Assembly (NCBI GenBank): GCA_009919445.1 | Contig: RGBY01000122.1 | Coordinates: 1-7,501, forward strand | Direction of reading: 5' to 3' | From: Planctomycetia bacterium | GTDB lineage: Bacteria; Planctomycetota; Planctomycetia; Pirellulales; UBA1268 | Length of the DNA stretch: 7,501 nucleotides | Shown: positions 1-6,000 of the stretch, piece after piece | Position numbering within the stretch: position 1 is the first letter of the stretch | Layout of the letters: every line of letters begins with the position of its first letter | Notes under the pieces: model-generated | Told to the model about the DNA's origin: nothing | Database searches by the model: none | Seen by the model: only the letters and a program-made list of their open reading frames with translations | Program-made: the position numbers and the translations under genes

Positions 1-3000
1 ACGGAGTCAGCATCGGCGTTGGAGCAGCAACCGGAAAGGGCACAGGCGGCGCCCTCTCGGTGGGTGTGTCGCTCGCCTACAACACGATCAACATCGATCA
101 GGAATCCTTCACATCTGGCTCAACTCTGACCACGAATACCGGCAGTATCGACATAACAGCAGTCAATACTGCCGCTATCGATGCAGTAAGCGTGGCAGCA
201 TCTGTTGCAGCCGGGTACGCCAGCAGCGGCAGCGCACTGGCGCTCAGTGGTGGTGGCGCCGAGGCTAGAAACCTTATTCAAGGCAAAACGAATTCCTTCG
301 CCACAAACAGCACCCTTACAAGTGCCGACGCAGTAAGCGTGACGACAACGAGCACGACCTCAGTCAGTGCTCGCGTCATCGCTGCGTCTGCGTCGCTGGC
401 CATTGCGACGACCAAATCAGCTGGCAGCGCCTCGGTGGGAGCCTCACGAGCAACAAACAGCATTGGCTCAGCAAGCGACAAACCCGCGGAGGCCCGGGCT
501 TATCTCGAAAACACCAGCGTTTCTGCCGCAGGTGCTTTGACTGTTGCCGCCACAACAGACCAAACCATTGATGCATCCGTATCGGCATTATCTGCTGCCA
601 TTTCAATCGGCAAAAGCGCGATCGGCCTAAGCGGAGCTGGTGCAGAAACCATCAACACCATCAAGGTGCTCGTTGAGGGCTCAATCGACGGCAACGGCAC
701 GGGCATAAGCGCTGGCAGCATCGCAGTCACTGCAATTGACTCATCCCGCATTGACACGTTCACCGGTGCCGCGTCAGTCGCGGTTGCCATTGCGGCGGGC
801 AACAGTGCCCTCAGCCTGTCGATCGCTGTGGCGTTGGCAGAAAACACTGTTGACAACGACGTTCGTGCAGCAATCAGTAATGCGAACCAGGTAACGTCAG
901 CTGGAACGATCACTGTCGATGCCCAGTCAGCCTCTCGGGACACACCGACACCAGACTTCACATCTGTCCCCGGCGAAAAGAACCTTCGTGTCGGTGACAC
1001 CGTTCTCGTGACTCCCGACCATGACGCCGGCGGTGAGCCGGGACGCATCTACGAGTATCGAGGCTTTACGGCTGACTTTGACGCGGAACTTGCTGATTTC
1101 AGCAAAGCTGACGAGGTTCAACTTATTGGCCGCGGCGACACCGTCAAAGTCGACGGCAGAATCTATCGTTATGCCGATGACGATGATGGAGGAATCACCC
1201 TCGACCTTTCCGCGATTGACTTCGCTGATGACGACGACAACTGGGAGCAGACAACCGGAAGCGCTCTTCTCTCCTGGCAGAGTAGGTCACAGCGTATTTA
1301 TGACGGAATGAAGGTTCGCAGCCGGTCTGGACTAACTTACGAATACATTGGAGACGACGACGGCAAGCGGCGTCTCAATCTCGCCAATGAGGATTACACC
1401 GATGATGACCGCTGGGAGCCTGCAGATGTCGGACTTCATACAGGAAACGTCATCAAAACCGGCAGTGGCGCTAGCACCAAATACTACAAGTATCTTGACG
1501 AAGATGATGACGTCGACCTGAGCACGGCCCGCTACACCGACACGACTCGCTGGAAACAGATCGCTCCTGATACGATCGACCTTGGCTTCCAAGACTTCAC
1601 CAACACTCGACGCTGGAAACTGGCGGATGGCTCAGTCACTGCCACTTCTGTCGCAGCCTCCCTTGCCGCAAGTGTTTCAGGGAAGGCTGGGATAGCCGTC
1701 AGTGGAGCAGGTGCCGTCTCAAGGAACGTCATCCTTACACGCACCAACGCCTTCATCGACGCAAGCAGCCTCACGGATGCCAGTGCCGTCACTGTCACTT
1801 CTGCGAATACGGCTCGGATCAACGCCACCGTGGCGGCAGTTTCAATTGCTGTCGGTGTGGGTGGCAAGGCAGGTGTCGGTGCCTCGATCGGGGTGTCTCT
1901 TGCTGAAAATTACATCGGCTGGACGGCAGAAGACATCAGATCACCCGCCGAGGTTCAGGCTTTTATTCGCAACTCCGTTGTCCAGACCACAGGCGAACTG
2001 ACCGTAAAAGCAGAGAACAAGGCTGCAATTGATTCCTGGGTGCTGGCCGGTTCGGCCGCTATCGCTGGCGGCGGGAAGGCGGGTGTTGGGCTGAGCGGCG
2101 CCGGAGTCAGCGCGACGAACAAGATTGCTACCAACACAAGGGCCTTCATCGACGGTGATGGGCTCCCTGCCTCAGGCCCAGCCATTCGTGCCAGTGAAAT
2201 AACTCTTCAGTCGCACGACAGCGGGTCGGTTACCGCTTTTGGTGGGGCTGCAACAATCGCTGCAGCCTTTGGAGGCAAAGCCGGAGTCGCACTTTCTGTC
2301 GGTGTATCACTTGCGCAAAACCATATTTCAAATCACGTCGAGGCGTTCATTCGTGCCGTCGACGGAAGACTGGAATCCAGCAGTGGCGATGTCGTCATTG
2401 ACGCGAAGACCGTTTCCAAAATTGAAAGCCTGACCTTTGCAGCGTCATTGGCTATCGGTGGTGGCGGCATGGCCGGTATTGCCGTGAGTGGCGCGGGGGC
2501 GGTTGCAAGAAACATCATCCTCAGCCGCACGAATGCCTTCGTCGATGATGGCAGCCTGATTATCACCGCTGGCAACCTCGATATCGACTCCAACAGCAAC
2601 TCGACAATAAATGCCAACGTCATTGCTGCCAGTGCAGCCATAGGGCTAGGCGGAACAGCTGGTATTGGTGCATCGGTCGGTGTGGCAATTGCACGCAACT
2701 TCATTGGTGTTGACCCAACCACGCAAACTGCCCAATACACAACAGCTGACGTTCTGCAAACCATAGTACCGGGCACAACCGTCAAAGCCCTGTCGGGCCC
2801 CCGCAAGGGTGATGTCTATCGCTATATCGGTAGCGAACCGAAAATAAATTTTCATGCAACGTCAACGAATACTTCGAACGTTTACCTGCAGAACAATGAT
2901 GATCAAGAAACACGGGTAAAGGTTGTTGACCCACTCTATCCAGATGATCCGACGCGAGCTGCCGTTTACGTCTGGCAGGGTGATAATGGTGTCACCAAAA

Positions 3001-6000
3001 ACCTGAGTCGGATCGCCCGATCAGGATACGACGGCTATGAAGATGAGGACGGAGACTGGCAGGAAAACGAAGACTGGCGACTGGAACGAGCGGCAACACT
3101 TGAAGGTGAGGACTTTGGCAATCCTGAGCTCTGGCAACTTGTTCTCCCAGAGGGTGTCGCTGAAGCCTCTCAGGTTCAAGCTTACGTGAAAGACTCTTCG
3201 GTTTCTGCAGCCGGAAGCCTCACCCTTGATGCAGAAGCCGAGGGTGAGATTAACGCCATCACTTTTGCCGGTTCTGTGGCTGCTGCTGCTGGCGGGACGG
3301 TGGGCATTGCCCTGGGTGGGGCCGGCGTTGGCGTCGAAAATCGCGGCCGCACACTCATTCGCGCTTTTATTGATGGCGATGGACAACAAGGCATTGATGC
3401 GGCTGACATCACACTTACTGCGGTCGATAACACGCGAATAACAGCCGACGCCGCAGCCGTCGCTCTTGCGGGTTCGGCAGCTGGCGTAATCGGCTTTTCC
3501 ATCGCTGTCGGCATTTCCACTGCGCTTAATGAGATTGATAATACCGTTGATGCCTCGATCTCAAACACAACTGCGTTGAGTACAACGGGTGACATCACTG
3601 TCTCGGCACAAACACTCGGCGGAGATGTTCTCGCCCCCACCTACACCACTGAAACAGCCACAACCAAGATCAAATTAGAAGCTGGCGATACCGTACGTCT
3701 TGCCGACGACTATGCCGAAGGGGGCGAAGCTGGCCGCGTCTACCGATACCGCGGCTTTGATGCTGACTATGTCTCAACCAATGGACGCGGCGATCCCGAC
3801 ACTGATGAGGACGACGAAGAAACCGAGGTCCAGGCACATGACCCGGACGATGATGAGGGCCGGTACGGCACAACGGTGCGTGTGGCACGCGGCCATCGGC
3901 ATGGTGGCGTGGTCGGTGGTTTCTACGAATGGATAGACGACGATCCAGGTGACTCAACGGACGTTGACCTCTGGGAAGAAAACTTTGCCGACACCAGCCG
4001 CTGGAAACGCATCTACCCAGACCTTCACACCCCGGCAATTACAGACTACTCCGACACCGAACTCTGGGAACTTGCCGACGGCACGATCACTGCCCGGGTC
4101 GGGGCGGCAGCCTTGTCTGGCGCACTATCAGGTGTACTGGGTGGTGCGATCAGTGGAGCAGGCGCCGTCGCCACCAACATTATTCTCAGCAAAACAACCG
4201 CTGGAATCCATAACAGCAACACCGAGGCGGATCAGGCCGTTTCAATCACTGCGACAAATAGTTCTCGGGTTGTCGCAACTGTTGTCGCCGCGTCGGCAGC
4301 CATTGGAGTGGGCGCTATCGGTGGTGCCGGGCTGTCGATTGGTGCCGCTATCTCTCAAAACCTGATCGGCTACGATCAAACTGGATCGAAGCAGAAGGCC
4401 GGGGTATTCGCCTCAATCACAAACAGCAGCGTCACGGCGGGAAATGCGCTGTCAATTTCGGCAACCGCTACTGAGACCATTGATGCTTTTGTGCTTGCTG
4501 GCTCAGTTGCAGTTGCCGGTGGATCTGTTGTTGGACTGGCTGGCAGTGGTGCCGGAGTCAACGTCGTCAACAAGATCGGCCATGAAGTGAAAGCGTCGAT
4601 AGACGGTGACAGCCGCGTCTCAGAAAATTCACCGGCAGGCATTACGGCCACCTCTATTTCACTGCTCGCCTCAGACAGTTCCTCAATTACGGCCGAAGCT
4701 GGTGCCGTATCAGTTGCAGTATCGATTGGCTTGACTGGCGCAGCGATCGCCGTCGGTGTCGCGACAGCCACCAATGAAATGAACAATGCTGTTCTTGCAC
4801 AGATCGACAATGCAGCCGACGTCCGAACAACCGCTGGTGATGTGACCCTCACCGCTGAGGAAATTGGAAGCATTACCTCGAACACCTACTCGTCAGCAGC
4901 GGCGGCAGCGATCTCAGCCTTCGGGCTTGCCGCTGCGGCCGGAATCACAACTGCCGAAAACATCCTCAACGGTGACGTAGAGGCGTCAATTAACGATGCC
5001 GTTGTTTCCAGCTTTGGAAACGTGATGCTTTCGGCCGCTGATACATCAACGGTATCTGCGGAAATCACCTCGTGGGCTCTTAGTGCTGGTCTTGTCAGCA
5101 TTGCTGTGGGCAAGACCGACGTAAAGAACGAGGCCAAGAACCGCGTCCTCAGCGCAATCAGACGCTCGCAGGTGACGGCAGCCGGCACGGGTGGCATCAA
5201 GGCTCACTCCAGTGCCAACCCAACGATCAATTCCGAAAGTGTTGTTGGTGCCATCGCGTTTGGTCTTGGCGGTTCTGGGGCTGCGGCAACTTCGGAAATC
5301 CATATTGAAAGCACTACAAGTGCCTTTATTGACTCAAGTTCACTGAATGCTTCCTCAGGCGTCGTTGAATTTAAGGCCACGTCTACCTCTTCCACAGAGC
5401 CAACTATTAAGGGGCTTTCTGCAGGCCTCGTATCGGTCTCCGACATGACATCAAATGCCACCATTGGTGGCAGCACATCCGTCTGGCTTGAGGGCACAAC
5501 AACAATAGCCGCTCAGTCGATTGACCTCACAGCAGACGACACCGCAACCGCAGCACCCGTCACCACCACCGACAGTGGCGGTGCGATCGATATTGTCTCA
5601 ACGAACACACTGCTCGCCATCACCAGAGAGACGGCCACAACAGTCAAGGCCGGCAGTGACATCACCGTCGGCACAAGTGACCTCAATCTCTTGGCCAAGG
5701 CCCAGACTTCAGGGATTGGTGACAGCCAATCAAAGTCTTTTTCGGCAATTGGCATTAGCGACCTAGTTGTCGACTCTACGGTTGACAGCACCACACTTGC
5801 CGAAATAGCAGGAAACGCAACCATCCGTTCAGCTGGCGGCAACGTCACGGTTCGGGCCCTTGCGACCGACAATAATGCCAAGTCAACCGTTTCAAGCCTC
5901 GGCGTTGGCGCTCTCAGCGTTCAGGCAAGCACACCAAAGGCGGTCGTTACGGCAACAACCAGAGCTGGTGTAGAGGGTGAAATTGTTGGAATTGGTCAGA

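Noticed and set aside
278..1121. Long open frames on the minus strand (for example 500-1048)
   Set aside because: They lie fully opposite the continuous + frame, their translations are Val/Ala/Ser-rich mirror images of its codon bias, and similar shadows occur along the whole window. No ribosome site or domain supports them.
1021..1311. + strand open frames beginning at ATG (1021, 1702, 2239, 3226, 3700, 3949, 5521, 6373, 7162)
   Set aside because: All lie in the same alternative frame, shifted relative to the main frame, and none shows the repeat pattern. They are overlap shadows.
1629..2560. Hydrophobic Gly/Ala-rich stretches that could be taken for transmembrane helices
   Set aside because: They recur once per 60-70 residues in register with the repeat, are rich in Gly and Ser, and are flanked by polar strands. 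This suits a beta repeat core better than dozens of membrane spans.
2763..3158. A separate gene or foreign insertion at cassette 2, suggested by its different amino acid composition
   Set aside because: The frame continues through it without a stop, and its modules match cassettes 1 and 3 of the same protein, so it is part of this gene.
3670..4038. Minus-strand frame with an Arg/His-rich translation opposite cassette 3
   Set aside because: The Arg/His richness is the antisense reading of the Asp-, Arg- and Gly-rich codons of the cassette. It has no recognisable domain.
684..4613. IDGDG-type motifs as EF-hand or RTX calcium sites
   Set aside because: The motif is too short for an EF-hand loop and lacks the later ligand positions. 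No tandem G-G-x-G-x-D nonapeptides are present. Calcium binding remains possible but is not shown.
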